This document shows positions 12,185-20,214 of a DNA stretch of 64,000 nt, in pieces. Source of the stretch: Streptomyces sp. CB09001 (GTDB lineage: Bacteria > Actinomycetota > Actinomycetes > Streptomycetales > Streptomycetaceae). Made by a program: the position numbers and the translations under genes. The notes under the pieces are model-generated. The model had not been told where the DNA came from and ran no database searches. It saw only the letters and a list, made by a program, of their open reading frames with translations. Location of the stretch: the NCBI RefSeq assembly GCF_003369795.1, contig NZ_CP026730.1:3835001-3899000 (forward strand). The letters run 5' to 3'. How positions within the stretch are numbered: position 1 is the first letter of the stretch; each line of letters opens with the position of its first letter.

Positions 12185-12974
12185 ACGTGAACCCTCCGTA
12201 CTCCTGGACGGCTTTGGCCATCTCGTCCGCGCTGGATGCCTTGTCGTCGCCGGGAATAGGCGCCGGGCCATCCTTCTGCGAGTGCGTCACGATCTTCCAG
12301 TCATCATTGACCCACGCAAGCTGCATGGTGATGGTGAACCAGCTGCTCGTGACCGGGACAGTGGAGTTCCGACCCGCGAGCCCGAGAAGGCCGCTGCACC
12401 ACACCTCGACGGTCGTGCTGTCGGCCGAGCTCTGGGTGGCCTTGGTACCGACCGGGCTCGTGCGAGACACGAAGGTGTAGCCCTTGGGCGTCGAGCCGTC
12501 CTTGTTCAGGCCGACGTTCTGGTTGAACTCCGGGCTGTATGCCTTGTCCAGGGTGGCCTCGAAGTCTGCCACTCTGTCGGGAACGATGATCGCCTGCAGG
12601 ATGGGGTCCCGCTTCGCCTTGTCGAACATCCCGTCAGACCCCAGCGCCACCGCGTAGTTCGCCGCCGCGCTCTGGGCCCCCTGCGCGTCATGGGCGAAGC
12701 CCGACTGCACCGGACGTGTCCCCGAAGGCGCCGTCGCCGAGGTCTTCGGGTTGTCTCCGTCCCCGCCCTCCCCGGACGCGGAATCGTCTCCTCCACGGTT
12801 CGCGAAGGCGATCGCGGCGATGAGGAGGACGACGACGCCGACCACGGTGACCAGGCTGCGCGAGGAGGAGCGGCCGCCGCGTCGGGGGCCGCCTTCGTCC
12901 TCGGGCAGCCGGAGCCGGGTCTGGCCGGCGCCGCCGTAATCGCCGGACGACTGGTGATCGTCTCCGAGACTCAT
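12174..12974 (-). CDS. VirB8/TcpC-like bitopic membrane protein
   Basis: A 266-residue protein with an Arg/Gly-rich cytoplasmic N-terminus, one transmembrane helix (SLVTVVGVVVLLIAAIAFA, about residues 40-60), an acidic Gly linker and a C-terminal extracytoplasmic domain of about 180 residues. The topology matches VirB8/TcpC assembly factors with an NTF2-like periplasmic fold. The assignment rests on topology and position between the pilin-like and VirB6-like genes, not on a strong motif. A structure prediction of residues 85-266 would test it. Confidence 0.6.
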   Translation of the reverse strand: MSLGDDHQSSGDYGGAGQTRLRLPEDEGGPRRGGRSSSRSLVTVVGVVVLLIAAIAFANRGGDDSASGEGGDGDNPKTSATAPSGTRPVQSGFAHDAQGAQSAAANYAVALGSDGMFDKAKRDPILQAIIVPDRVADFEATLDKAYSPEFNQNVGLNKDGSTPKGYTFVSRTSPVGTKATQSSADSTTVEVWCSGLLGLAGRNSTVPVTSSWFTITMQLAWVNDDWKIVTHSQKDGPAPIPGDDKASSADEMAKAVQEYGGFTYAR

Positions 12975-13141
12975 GCCGCGTACGCCCCCTCGACGTCGGG
13001 TCGGCCGTGTACGTACGACGGTAGCCGTGCTGGGTCCCGCTCGGGCGCGGTGTTATGACTCGACATCAGGGAAACGCAACCTCAGCCGGTTGGCACGACG
13101 GGCGGGTGGGATGGAGGGGGAGGAACGGTTGCGTGCCGGGG

Positions 13142-13450
13142 CTACACGGCCATCCCGTACACGATGGTGAAGAGCGTGCCGAGTGAGCCGATGATGAACA
13201 CGCCGGTCAGACCGGCGATGATCAGGCCCTTGCCCTGTTCCGCGCTGAAGGTGTCCCGGAGCGCGGTGGCACCGATGCGCTGCTTGGCGGCGCCCCAGAT
13301 GGCGATGCCGAGGCAGAGCAGGATGGCTACGGCCATCACCACCTCGATCATCACCTTGGCCTCGTTGCCCAGGCTGCCGAAGGGGCCCCAGTCCGGAGCG
13401 ATCCCCCCGATGATGGTGTTGATGTCTCCCTCGTCGGCCGCAAAGAGCAT
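13142..13450 (-). CDS. VirB2/TrbC-like small pilin candidate
   Basis: A 102-residue protein starting MLFAADEGDINTII. Two hydrophobic helices (about 33-54 and 76-97) are separated by a short basic loop GAAKQRIGATALRD, the classic hairpin topology of VirB2/TrbC pilins. There is no obvious cleavable signal peptide. A frame extension to 13507 exists, but the downstream start is closer to family length. It is the first gene of the minus-strand T4SS-like operon. Confidence 0.68.
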   Translation of the reverse strand: MLFAADEGDINTIIGGIAPDWGPFGSLGNEAKVMIEVVMAVAILLCLGIAIWGAAKQRIGATALRDTFSAEQGKGLIIAGLTGVFIIGSLGTLFTIVYGMAV

Positions 13451-13511
13451 GTAAGTCACCGCCCCTGTTGGGTAGTTCCGCGCCCTCTGCGGGCATGCAG
13501 AGGTCAAGCCT

Positions 13512-13528
13512 CATTGTCGCCGACAATG
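13512..13528. promoter_or_regulatory. Perfect palindrome upstream of the T4SS-like operon
   Basis: CATTGTCG-C-CGACAATG is a perfect inverted repeat of 8-bp arms with a 1-bp centre, 62 bp upstream of the pilin-like start and between two divergent transcription units. It has the shape of a dimeric repressor operator. No regulator gene lies next to it. Confidence 0.55.
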
Positions 13529-13832
13529 GCACCGTCGCATGTCGACTTGGCGTCATTGGTTGGCGGGTTTCGTACCAATAGCTTGCCACCGGTCCGCACC
13601 GGCTCCTTGCCGGGTGGTGCGGATCGGTGCGTGAAGAGTCGTATGGTCACTCTGTGTATCACGTGAGGTTACGCCGGGCAATGATGCGGGGCGCAACCTG
13701 GCGCGTGGTTGCGTCGTTGGACCCCTCTCGGGTGTTCGTGGCCGTGGGGCCGGTCGAGGCGGGCGGTGCCGAGGTGAGGTGCCGTCAGGTCGGTGGCGAC
13801 ATGGCCGGGAAACGTCACTGAACGGTGCGGCC
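13529..13832. other. Divergent intergenic region
   Basis: About 300 bp between the palindrome and the hydrolase gene. It contains the inverted pair ACCGGTCCGCACC / GGTGCGGATCGGT near 13588-13636. I see no convincing coding frame; it presumably holds both divergent promoters. Confidence 0.5.
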
Positions 13833-14855
13833 ATGGGGGATGGTTGGACCATGCGCAAGATGTGGGTCGGTGCCGGTGTCACGGTTGCCCTGGGGATGGG
13901 CTTCGTGATGCTGCTCGTCGTGGGTGTCTACCTCGTCGCCGGGAACCTGGCCGGCGGTGCGGGCGGCGGCGGGGCCAAGAAGCTCGCGAAGGGGAGCGTG
14001 CCCGCGGTGTACCAGCCGCTCGTGCAGAAGTGGGGCAATCTCTGCCCGGCCATCAACCCCGCGCTGCTCGCCGCCCAGTTGTACCAGGAGAGCGGGTTCG
14101 ACCCGAAGGCCCGGAGCGCGGCGACGGCGCAGGGGATAGCGCAGTTCATTCCCGGGACGTGGGCCGTCCACGGTGTCGACGGCGACGGGGACGGCGACCG
14201 GGACGTGTGGGATCCCGAGGACGCGATTCCGTCGGCGGCCTCGTACGACTGCTCTCTCGCCTCCTACGTGAAGAGCGTGCCCGGCAGTCCGACCGAGAAC
14301 ATGCTGGCCTCCTACAACGCGGGTCCCGACGCGGTGATCCGATACCAGGGCGTACCGCCGTACGCGGAGACCAGGAACTACGTCAAGACCATCACCACGC
14401 TGGAGAAGAGTTTCGCCGCGCCCACCACCCGGGTCGATCCGTCCGAGCAGGCCGCCGGTGCCATCGCCTACGCGCAGGAGAAGCTCGGGACGCCCTATCT
14501 GTGGGGTGGGAACGGGACCGCCGACCAGGGAGGTCGGTTCGACTGTTCGGGGCTGACCAAGGCGGCGTACGAGAACGTGGGGATCAAGCTGCCGCGGGTC
14601 GCCAACGACCAGTACAACGCGGGGCCCCACCCGGGGCGGGACGAACTGCTGCCGGGGGACCTGGTGTTCTTCTCGGACGACCTCACCAACTCGCGGGCCA
14701 TCCGGCACGTGGGGATCTACGTGGGCGGCGGGTACATGATCGACGCGCCGCGGACGGGGGCCGTGATCCGGTTCGACCCGATCGACACCCCCGACTACTT
14801 CGGGGCCACCCGGGTGACCGAGGATGGCGCGAAAGCGCTGCCCACCACGGTGTGA
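13833..14855 (+). CDS. Membrane-anchored lytic transglycosylase / NlpC-P60 hydrolase
   Basis: A 340-residue bifunctional peptidoglycan hydrolase. An N-terminal transmembrane anchor (about residues 10-32) is followed by an SLT-like transglycosylase domain with catalytic Glu in QESGFDPKARS and GIAQFIPGTW. The C-terminal NlpC/P60 domain has Cys in RFDCSGLTK and His in IRHVGIYVGGG. This fusion is the VirB1-type wall-opening enzyme of Gram-positive type IV secretion systems. It is divergent from the secretion operon and probably acts with it. The first in-frame codon is at 13779; the ATG at 13833 (MGDGWTMRK) is preferred. Confidence 0.87.
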   Translation: MGDGWTMRKMWVGAGVTVALGMGFVMLLVVGVYLVAGNLAGGAGGGGAKKLAKGSVPAVYQPLVQKWGNLCPAINPALLAAQLYQESGFDPKARSAATAQGIAQFIPGTWAVHGVDGDGDGDRDVWDPEDAIPSAASYDCSLASYVKSVPGSPTENMLASYNAGPDAVIRYQGVPPYAETRNYVKTITTLEKSFAAPTTRVDPSEQAAGAIAYAQEKLGTPYLWGGNGTADQGGRFDCSGLTKAAYENVGIKLPRVANDQYNAGPHPGRDELLPGDLVFFSDDLTNSRAIRHVGIYVGGGYMIDAPRTGAVIRFDPIDTPDYFGATRVTEDGAKALPTTV

Positions 14856-15061
14856 ATGGGAGGGTGTGAACCCAGCGTGAAACCCTGCCCTGAGCTGCGA
14901 CGACGTGTCTCTCTTCGATAACGTCTGCGTGATCATTCAGTGGAGTGTGGAACGTATCAACGGGGACCGTGCGTTCCTGTTGACGTACAGCTGACCACGG
15001 GGGTGGCAGAAGAGGCGTGCGTTCGGCGCGCCGGAGGACATGACGAAGGGGCCGCAGCACC

Positions 15062-15778
15062 ATGGCTGGACTCGCCGAATCCGGGTCGAACCCCGACGTC
15101 GAGCTGCTCTACGACATCAACGGCCTGGCCAAGGACGCGCCGCACTGGTTCGACCGGGTCATGGAGTTCGTCGGTGAGTACGGACTGCTGTTCGCGATCG
15201 TGCTGCTGGTGCTCTGGTGCTGGTGGGGTGTGCGGCGGCGGGGCGGCGAGGACGCGGCCCCGAGTGTGGCGGCCCTGGTGTGGGCGCCCCTCGCGGCCGG
15301 GGTCGCGGTGCTGGTCAACGTGCCGATACGGGGTTTCGTGGAGCGGCCCCGTCCCTTCAAGTCCCATGAGGGGCTCGAAGTGCTGGTGGAGGGGAAGAAC
15401 GACTTCTCGTTCGTGAGCGACCACGCCACGCTCTGCATGGCCCTGGCGGTCGGACTGTTCGTCGCCAACCGGAAGTTCGGGATCGCCGCCATCGTGCTGG
15501 CGCTGTTCGGCGGCTTCGCCCGGGTCTACATGGGCGTGCACTATCCGACGGACGTCGTCGGCGGCTTCGCCCTCGGTACGGCCGTCGCGCTGCTGCTGTC
15601 GCCGGTGGCCATGGCCCTGCTGACGCCGCTGACCCGGGCCGTCGAACGTTCGCCCCGGGTGGGGTGGCTGGTCAGCGCGCGCGGCCGGGCGGGTGCCGCC
15701 GGGCGCGGCGCCGTGATTCCGGGTGCGCGCAACGGGAGTGCCTCCGAGGCGTCGGGCGAGCGGGACCTCGCCGCCTGA
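15062..15778 (+). CDS. PAP2-family membrane phosphatase
   Basis: A 238-residue integral membrane protein with five or six helices. It carries the phosphatidic-acid-phosphatase signature in three parts: RGFVERPRP, FVSDHATLCMA (the PSGH position, with DH) and ARVYMGVHYPTDVVGG (R...H...D). It probably removes phosphate from a lipid or undecaprenyl diphosphate at the outer membrane face. It is a single gene about 200 bp after the hydrolase, ending 4 bp before the stop of the convergent oxidoreductase gene. Confidence 0.88.
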   Translation: MAGLAESGSNPDVELLYDINGLAKDAPHWFDRVMEFVGEYGLLFAIVLLVLWCWWGVRRRGGEDAAPSVAALVWAPLAAGVAVLVNVPIRGFVERPRPFKSHEGLEVLVEGKNDFSFVSDHATLCMALAVGLFVANRKFGIAAIVLALFGGFARVYMGVHYPTDVVGGFALGTAVALLLSPVAMALLTPLTRAVERSPRVGWLVSARGRAGAAGRGAVIPGARNGSASEASGERDLAA

Positions 15779-15781
15779 CGC

Positions 15782-17356
15782 TCACAGTGCCTGGGGGTAG
15801 GTGAACACGCGGTCCGGGTCGTACTGGTGCTTCAGACGCGCCAGGCGCGGGGCCGCGTCTCCGTAGTAGGCGCTCCGCCAGTCCTTCAGGGCCGGGTCGG
15901 TGTAGTTCTGGTAGGCCGCCCCCGAGGCGTACGGGCGCATCGCGGCATGGGCGGAATCCAGCCAGGACCGGGCCGCCTCGCCGCTCGTACCCGGACGCCA
16001 CGACGCGATGTACTGGGCCAGCGTCCGCGAACGCCGGTGCACGAACGCGGTGGCCGTGGGCGAGACACGGTTCACCGCTCCGCCGAGCGCCGTGAACGCG
16101 ATGCTGCCGGCGCCACCGCGCACCGGGGTGAGCCGGGAGAGCAGCGCCTTGACGCCGGCCGGCGGGAGCGAGCGGTCGAAGAAGTCCGAGCGGGCCGCGT
16201 ACGTCTCGCGGCCGAGCGAACCCTGGGGCGAGTGGCCGGGAGCGGGGCCCGGGAGGTGGCAGCGGCCGTCGGTCGAGAAGGACGAGCAGCCCGCGTACAT
16301 CTCCATCGACTCCTCGTACGTACGGCGCTTGAGGGAGACGTGGCTCGCGGAGGCGCCGATGCGGTCGGCGAGACGGTCCACGGCGTTCTGGAGTTCGCCG
16401 TAGGTGCCGAGGGAGAAGGCGGCGACCGAGACGGTCGGGGTGCGGCCGGGGGCGGCGGCCAGGTGGAGGGAGGACCAGATCTCGTCGGGCTGGTCCGGGC
16501 CCCACTCCTGCCAGGCGCGGACGACCGCGGCGGCCTTCCGCCAGGGCCAGGTGAGGTACGCCGACACCGCCCGGGGGGCGGGGTGGGTGCGGAAGTGGAA
16601 CTCCGTGACGATGCCGAAGTTGCCGTTGCCCGCGCCGCGCAGGGCCCAGAAGAGGTCCTTGTGCTCGCCTGTCGCGTCGGCGGTGATCTCCTTGCCGTCG
16701 GCGGTGATCAGGGTGGCCCGGGTGAGGCTGTCGCAGGTCAGGCCGTAGGCGCGGGAGACGACGCCGTGGCCGCCGCCGAGGGTGAGGCCGGAGATGCCGA
16801 CGGTGGGGCAGGAGCCGGCGGGGACGGTCACGCCCTTCGCGGCGAGGGCGCGGTAGACGTCGATCAGCTTGGCGCCGGCGCCGACGACCGCCTCGCCGGC
16901 GGAGGCGCGGACGCGGTTGAGTTTCGAGACGTCGATGATCAGACGGCCGTCGCCGGAGGACCAGCCGGCGTAGGAGTGGCCGCCGTTGCGGATCGCCACG
17001 GGGATGTGGTGGGCACGGGCGTAGGAGAGGGTGGTGCGGATGTCGTCGGGGTGGGCGGCGTAGGCGACGGCGGTGGGTTCGAGGGTGTCGAAGCGGGTGT
17101 TGTAGAGCTGGTGGGCCGATTTCCAGGTGCGGTCGCCGGGCCGGATCAGTGGGCCGTCCAGGGATGCGGCCAGGGCTGACCAGGTGGCCGGGGTGGGGGT
17201 GGGGGTGGTGCTGCTGGCGGAGGTGCGTGCGGTGCGCGTTCCGGTTGCGGTGCCTTTGGAATCGGTGTCGGGGGGCCGGTCCTTGCCCGTGCAGGCGGCT
17301 GTGGTTGCCGCCAGGGCGGCGGCCGTGGTGGTGGCCAGGAATGTGCGCCGGTGCAT
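15782..17356 (-). CDS. Secreted FAD-dependent oxidoreductase (berberine-bridge type)
   Basis: A 524-residue oxidoreductase exported by a twin-arginine signal (HRRTFLATTTAAALAATTAAC; the Cys could also be lipid-modified). The FAD_binding_4 domain contains IRNGGHSYAG, whose His is the usual 8-alpha-histidyl FAD link, and AGSCPTVGISGLTLGGGHG, whose Cys would allow bicovalent flavin attachment. The BBE domain ends in NYTDPALKDWRSAYYG and YDPDRVFTYPQ. It likely oxidises a carbohydrate or small alcohol. The substrate is not evident. Confidence 0.9.
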   Translation of the reverse strand: MHRRTFLATTTAAALAATTAACTGKDRPPDTDSKGTATGTRTARTSASSTTPTPTPATWSALAASLDGPLIRPGDRTWKSAHQLYNTRFDTLEPTAVAYAAHPDDIRTTLSYARAHHIPVAIRNGGHSYAGWSSGDGRLIIDVSKLNRVRASAGEAVVGAGAKLIDVYRALAAKGVTVPAGSCPTVGISGLTLGGGHGVVSRAYGLTCDSLTRATLITADGKEITADATGEHKDLFWALRGAGNGNFGIVTEFHFRTHPAPRAVSAYLTWPWRKAAAVVRAWQEWGPDQPDEIWSSLHLAAAPGRTPTVSVAAFSLGTYGELQNAVDRLADRIGASASHVSLKRRTYEESMEMYAGCSSFSTDGRCHLPGPAPGHSPQGSLGRETYAARSDFFDRSLPPAGVKALLSRLTPVRGGAGSIAFTALGGAVNRVSPTATAFVHRRSRTLAQYIASWRPGTSGEAARSWLDSAHAAMRPYASGAAYQNYTDPALKDWRSAYYGDAAPRLARLKHQYDPDRVFTYPQAL

Positions 17357-17490
17357 GTCGCCTCCGCGTCCCGTGGGGGGTCGTGGAGGGAGACGGGGGT
17401 GTGGGGGCGCGGGTTCCCGGGGTGGGGTGGGTGCACAGGTGTACGGCGTTGGAGGCGTCGCGGGGGTGGGGGCGCTGACCGGCGCTGGGC

Positions 17491-17572
17491 GGGTGCCGCT
17501 GCGCCCACCCGTGCCGCCCCAGCGGCACGACTGCCCGCAGCTACGGGGGGCACGACTGCCCGCAGCTACCGG
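17491..17572. repeat. Tandem GC-rich intergenic repeat
   Basis: The unit GGCACGACTGCCCGCAGCTAC occurs twice in tandem (17524-17544 and 17549-17569) just after an inverted stretch GTGCCGCTGCGCCCACCCG / CCGTGCCGCCCCAGCGGCAC. Similar GGGCAGTCGTGCC-containing units are, from memory, scattered between genes in Streptomyces. It sits between two minus-strand genes and may act as a terminator or REP-like element. Confidence 0.5.
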
Positions 17573-17575
17573 GGG

Positions 17576-17752
17576 CTACGTCAGGGTGTGGGTCTTGGCG
17601 TCGGTGCGGGCCTGGCTTCTGGCTCTTCGGGCCGGGCCTCGCCAGCCGCAGGTGCAGCGGGCCAGACAGAAGGGGCCTTGTTCGACCGTTGTCGTGAGGT
17701 GTTCCGGGGCGTCCCCGGGGGCTTCGAGACCGTCCTGCTGCGCCACGCCCAC
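17576..17752 (-). CDS. Small Cys-containing conserved-looking protein (58 aa)
   Basis: A 58-residue frame begins at GTG 17752 and ends TAG at 17576. Its second half, GPFCLARCTCGWRGPARRARSQ, has the look of a conserved actinobacterial motif (CxCGWxGPxRRxRxxA) that recurs in small unannotated proteins. Strongly biased third positions support coding. No function is known to me. The Cys residues and basic C-terminus could bind a metal or nucleic acid. No strong ribosome binding site is seen, so the start is uncertain. Confidence 0.58.
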   Translation of the reverse strand: MGVAQQDGLEAPGDAPEHLTTTVEQGPFCLARCTCGWRGPARRARSQARTDAKTHTLT

Positions 17753-17830
17753 AACGTTACCGGGGTTGCCTGCCCCTCGTTAAGCGGGACGGCAGGGGGT
17801 CCGGAACGGGCGTACGGCTTGGGATAGCAG

Positions 17831-18742
17831 GTGGCGATGGTCGGGCGGGAGCGTGAGCGGGAGCGGGAGCTGCGGAGTGGGAGGACGGGCGGCGGCCTCG
17901 CCCTCGTCGGCGGTGCGGTCTGCGTCTGTCTGGCCGCTGCCGGGTGTTCCGGTTCCGGGCAGGGGGCCTCCGTCCAGGGAGCGGGCGGCGGCGATCCGGT
18001 CGCCGTGCTGCACCGTGCCGCCGACCGGCTGGTGGCCGCCGGGAGCGCCAAGGCGCGTACCGCGATGCAGATGGCCAGCGGCGGGACGCGGGTGACCATC
18101 CGGGGCGAGGGCGTGTACGACTTCGCGGAGCGGCTCGGGCAGTTGAAGGTGCGGCTGCCGCAGGATCCGGCGGGGGCGAGTGAGCACCGGCCGATCACCG
18201 AGCTGCTCGCCCCGGGGGCGCTGTTCATGAAGAACCGGGGCGCCGGTGTCCCCGACGACAAGTGGGTGCGGGTGGAGACCGACTCGCTGTCCGACGGGAA
18301 CCTGGTGACCGGCGGGGCGACGGATCCGTTCGCCGCCGCCGAGGTGCTGCGGGGGACGCGGACGGCGACGTTCGTGGGGCGCACCGAGCTGGCCGGGACC
18401 GAGGTGCGGCACTACCGGGGGACCGCCGATCTCGCGCGGGCGGCGCGCGGTGCCTCGGAGGGCAACAAGAAGGCGCTGGCCGCGGCGGCCGAGGGGTTCG
18501 CCACCGCCGAGGTGCCGTTCGACGCCTATCTCGACGACGAGGGCCGTATCCGCAAGGTCCGGCACCGCTTCAGCTTCACCAACGGGCAGGCGGACGGCAC
18601 CGGCATCGTGGACGTCGCCTCGACGACGCTGCTCTACGACTTCGGCGCCGCCGTGCGCGTACGGTTGCCCGAGGACCAGGACATCTACGCCGGCAAGATC
18701 GCCGCCGAGCCCGGTGAGCGGGGCGTGGACGGCAAGAACTAG
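17831..18742 (+). CDS. Secreted lipoprotein
   Basis: A 303-residue protein with a type II signal peptide: an Arg/Glu-rich n-region, hydrophobic core GGLALVGGAVCVCLAAAGC and lipobox AAGC. The mature part (from about residue 40) is a beta-rich domain with repeated T-V-R-Y patterns, such as TATFVGRTELAGTEVRHYRGTAD and FDAYLDDEGRIRKVRHRFSF. This resembles LppX/LprG-type lipid-carrier folds. The starting codon (GTG 17831 or ATG 17837) is ambiguous. The function is not established. Confidence 0.8.
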   Translation: MAMVGRERERERELRSGRTGGGLALVGGAVCVCLAAAGCSGSGQGASVQGAGGGDPVAVLHRAADRLVAAGSAKARTAMQMASGGTRVTIRGEGVYDFAERLGQLKVRLPQDPAGASEHRPITELLAPGALFMKNRGAGVPDDKWVRVETDSLSDGNLVTGGATDPFAAAEVLRGTRTATFVGRTELAGTEVRHYRGTADLARAARGASEGNKKALAAAAEGFATAEVPFDAYLDDEGRIRKVRHRFSFTNGQADGTGIVDVASTTLLYDFGAAVRVRLPEDQDIYAGKIAAEPGERGVDGKN

Positions 18743-18810
18743 CCCTTCCGTGCCATGCGCGGTGCGTAGGCCGCTCCCTACTCTAGGAAGTCGGTGACGG
18801 CAGAGACGAG

Positions 18811-18984
18811 GTGACGCGTGTGGCTCCGGTCGGCGGTACGGCGGTTCAGGACCACGTGGCCCTCGCCGAGATCGAGCTGTGCGGCGAGCTGATCATCGCG
18901 GCGTCGGCCGCCCGGGAGCGGCTCAGCCTGGAGAGCATCGACGAGGTGCTGCGCGTGGCCGAGGAGCGCTCACGTGCGCAGTAG
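18811..18984 (+). CDS. Small hypothetical protein (57 aa) overlapping csoR tail-to-tail
   Basis: A 57-codon frame starts at GTG 18811, preceded by GAGACGAG. It encodes a largely helical peptide (VALAEIELCGELIIAASAAR, then LSLESIDEVLRVAEERSRAQ). Third codon positions are almost all G/C, as in host genes. Its last 15 bases overlap the end of csoR on the other strand. I do not recognise the family. Confidence 0.62.
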   Translation: MTRVAPVGGTAVQDHVALAEIELCGELIIAASAARERLSLESIDEVLRVAEERSRAQ

Positions 18985-19359
18985 CCTGCCGATGGCCTTC
19001 GTCGCCTCTTCCACCTTCGCGTCGATCTCGGTACCGCCCTTGAGGGCCGCGTCCGCGACGCAGTGGCGCAGGTGCTCCTCCAGCAGTTGCAGCGCGAAGG
19101 ACTGCAGGGCCTTCGTGGAGGCGGAGACCTGGGTGAGTATGTCGATGCAGTAGACGTCCTCGTCGACCATCCGCTGCAGGCCGCGGATCTGGCCCTCGAT
19201 GCGGCGCAGGCGTTTGAGGTGCTCGTCCTTCTGCTTGTGGTAACCGTGCACGCCGCGGTCGTGGTCGGTCACGATGTCCGTGCCGTCCGTCTCCGCCGGG
19301 GGCACCGCCCGGTCCACGGCGGAGGAGGGCGCACCCGCGCCGGCCTCGGTGGTCGTCAT
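18970..19359 (-). CDS. csoR: CsoR-type copper-sensing repressor
   Basis: A 129-residue repressor starting MTTTEAGAG. The family core HKQKDEHLKRLRRIEGQIRGLQRMV is followed by the Cu(I)-binding triad Cys71 (DVYC), His96 and Cys100 (EEHLRHC). The His distinguishes CsoR from persulfide-sensing CstR. The longer frame back to 19506 would cover its own operator, so the 19359 start is chosen. When Cu(I) binds, family members release the operator, which is visible 41 bp upstream. Confidence 0.9.
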   Translation of the reverse strand: MTTTEAGAGAPSSAVDRAVPPAETDGTDIVTDHDRGVHGYHKQKDEHLKRLRRIEGQIRGLQRMVDEDVYCIDILTQVSASTKALQSFALQLLEEHLRHCVADAALKGGTEIDAKVEEATKAIGRLLRT

Positions 19360-19399
19360 CGCGTCCTCCTGCTGGACTGGTGATTCGGGGAATAGCGGA

Positions 19400-19422
19400 C
19401 ATATACCCCTGGTGGGTATATG
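19400..19422. promoter_or_regulatory. CsoR-type operator
   Basis: CATATACCC-CTGGT-GGGTATATG is a perfect 9-bp inverted repeat with a 5-bp spacer, 41 bp upstream of csoR. It fits the known TACCC...GGGTA pattern of actinobacterial CsoR sites. It probably mediates autorepression, and lies in the divergent region with the DUF47-pit unit. Confidence 0.8.
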
Positions 19423-19586
19423 GTAACGAACTTTCCCGGGTATGGGGCCCTTGCCGGAGCGGCCGACGTCGCCCCCCTGCTCATCACTCTGCCTGATGGG
19501 CGACACTGGGGAAGGCCCGTTAGCAGTGGCCGGATGATGCGCCTAGCATCAGCCTGACCGAAACCCATGCACCCCGAGGACCCCAC

Positions 19587-20207
19587 GTGCGCTTTCGTCT
19601 GACCCCCAGGGAGACGAGCTTCTACGACATGTTCGCCGCCTCCGCGGACAACATCGTGACGGGCTCCAAGCTCCTGATGGAACTGCTCGGGGCGGACGCA
19701 TCCGCCCGGGCCGAGATCGCAGAGCGTATGCGGGCCGCCGAACACGCGGGTGACGACGCCACGCACGCGATCTTCCACCAGCTGAACTCCTCGTTCATCA
19801 CGCCCTTCGACCGCGAGGACATCTACAACCTCGCCTCTTCCCTCGACGACATCATGGACTTCATGGAGGAGGCCGTCGACCTGGTCGTCCTCTACAACGT
19901 CGAGGAACTGCCGAAGGGCGTCGACCAGCAGATCGAGGTGCTGGCGCGGGCCGCCGAGCTGACCGCCGAGGCCATGCCGAACCTGCGCACCATGGACAAC
20001 CTCACCGAGTACTGGATCGAGGTCAACCGCCTGGAGAACCAGGCCGACCAGGTCCACCGCAAGCTGCTCGCCCACCTCTTCAACGGCTCGTACGAGGCCA
20101 TCGAGGTGCTGAAGCTGAAGCAGATCGTGGACGTGCTGGAGGAAGCGGCCGACGCGTTCGAGCACGTGGCGAACACGGTGGAGACCATCGCCGTCAAGGA
20201 GTCCTGA
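19587..20207 (+). CDS. DUF47/PhoU-like Pit accessory protein
   Basis: A 206-residue all-helical protein of the DUF47 (PhoU-like) family, with FYDMFAASADNIVTGSKLLMELL at the start and NQADQVHRKLLAHLF in the C-terminal bundle. Such proteins accompany low-affinity PitA phosphate transporters. It starts at GTG 19587, and the pit gene begins 8 bp after its stop, so the two are co-expressed and probably act together at the membrane. Confidence 0.9.
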   Translation: MRFRLTPRETSFYDMFAASADNIVTGSKLLMELLGADASARAEIAERMRAAEHAGDDATHAIFHQLNSSFITPFDREDIYNLASSLDDIMDFMEEAVDLVVLYNVEELPKGVDQQIEVLARAAELTAEAMPNLRTMDNLTEYWIEVNRLENQADQVHRKLLAHLFNGSYEAIEVLKLKQIVDVLEEAADAFEHVANTVETIAVKES

Positions 20208-20214
20208 GCCGTTC

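Noticed and set aside
15782..18742. Biosynthetic gene cluster around the berberine-bridge oxidoreductase
   Set aside because: No synthase, carrier protein or tailoring set is adjacent; neighbours are housekeeping.
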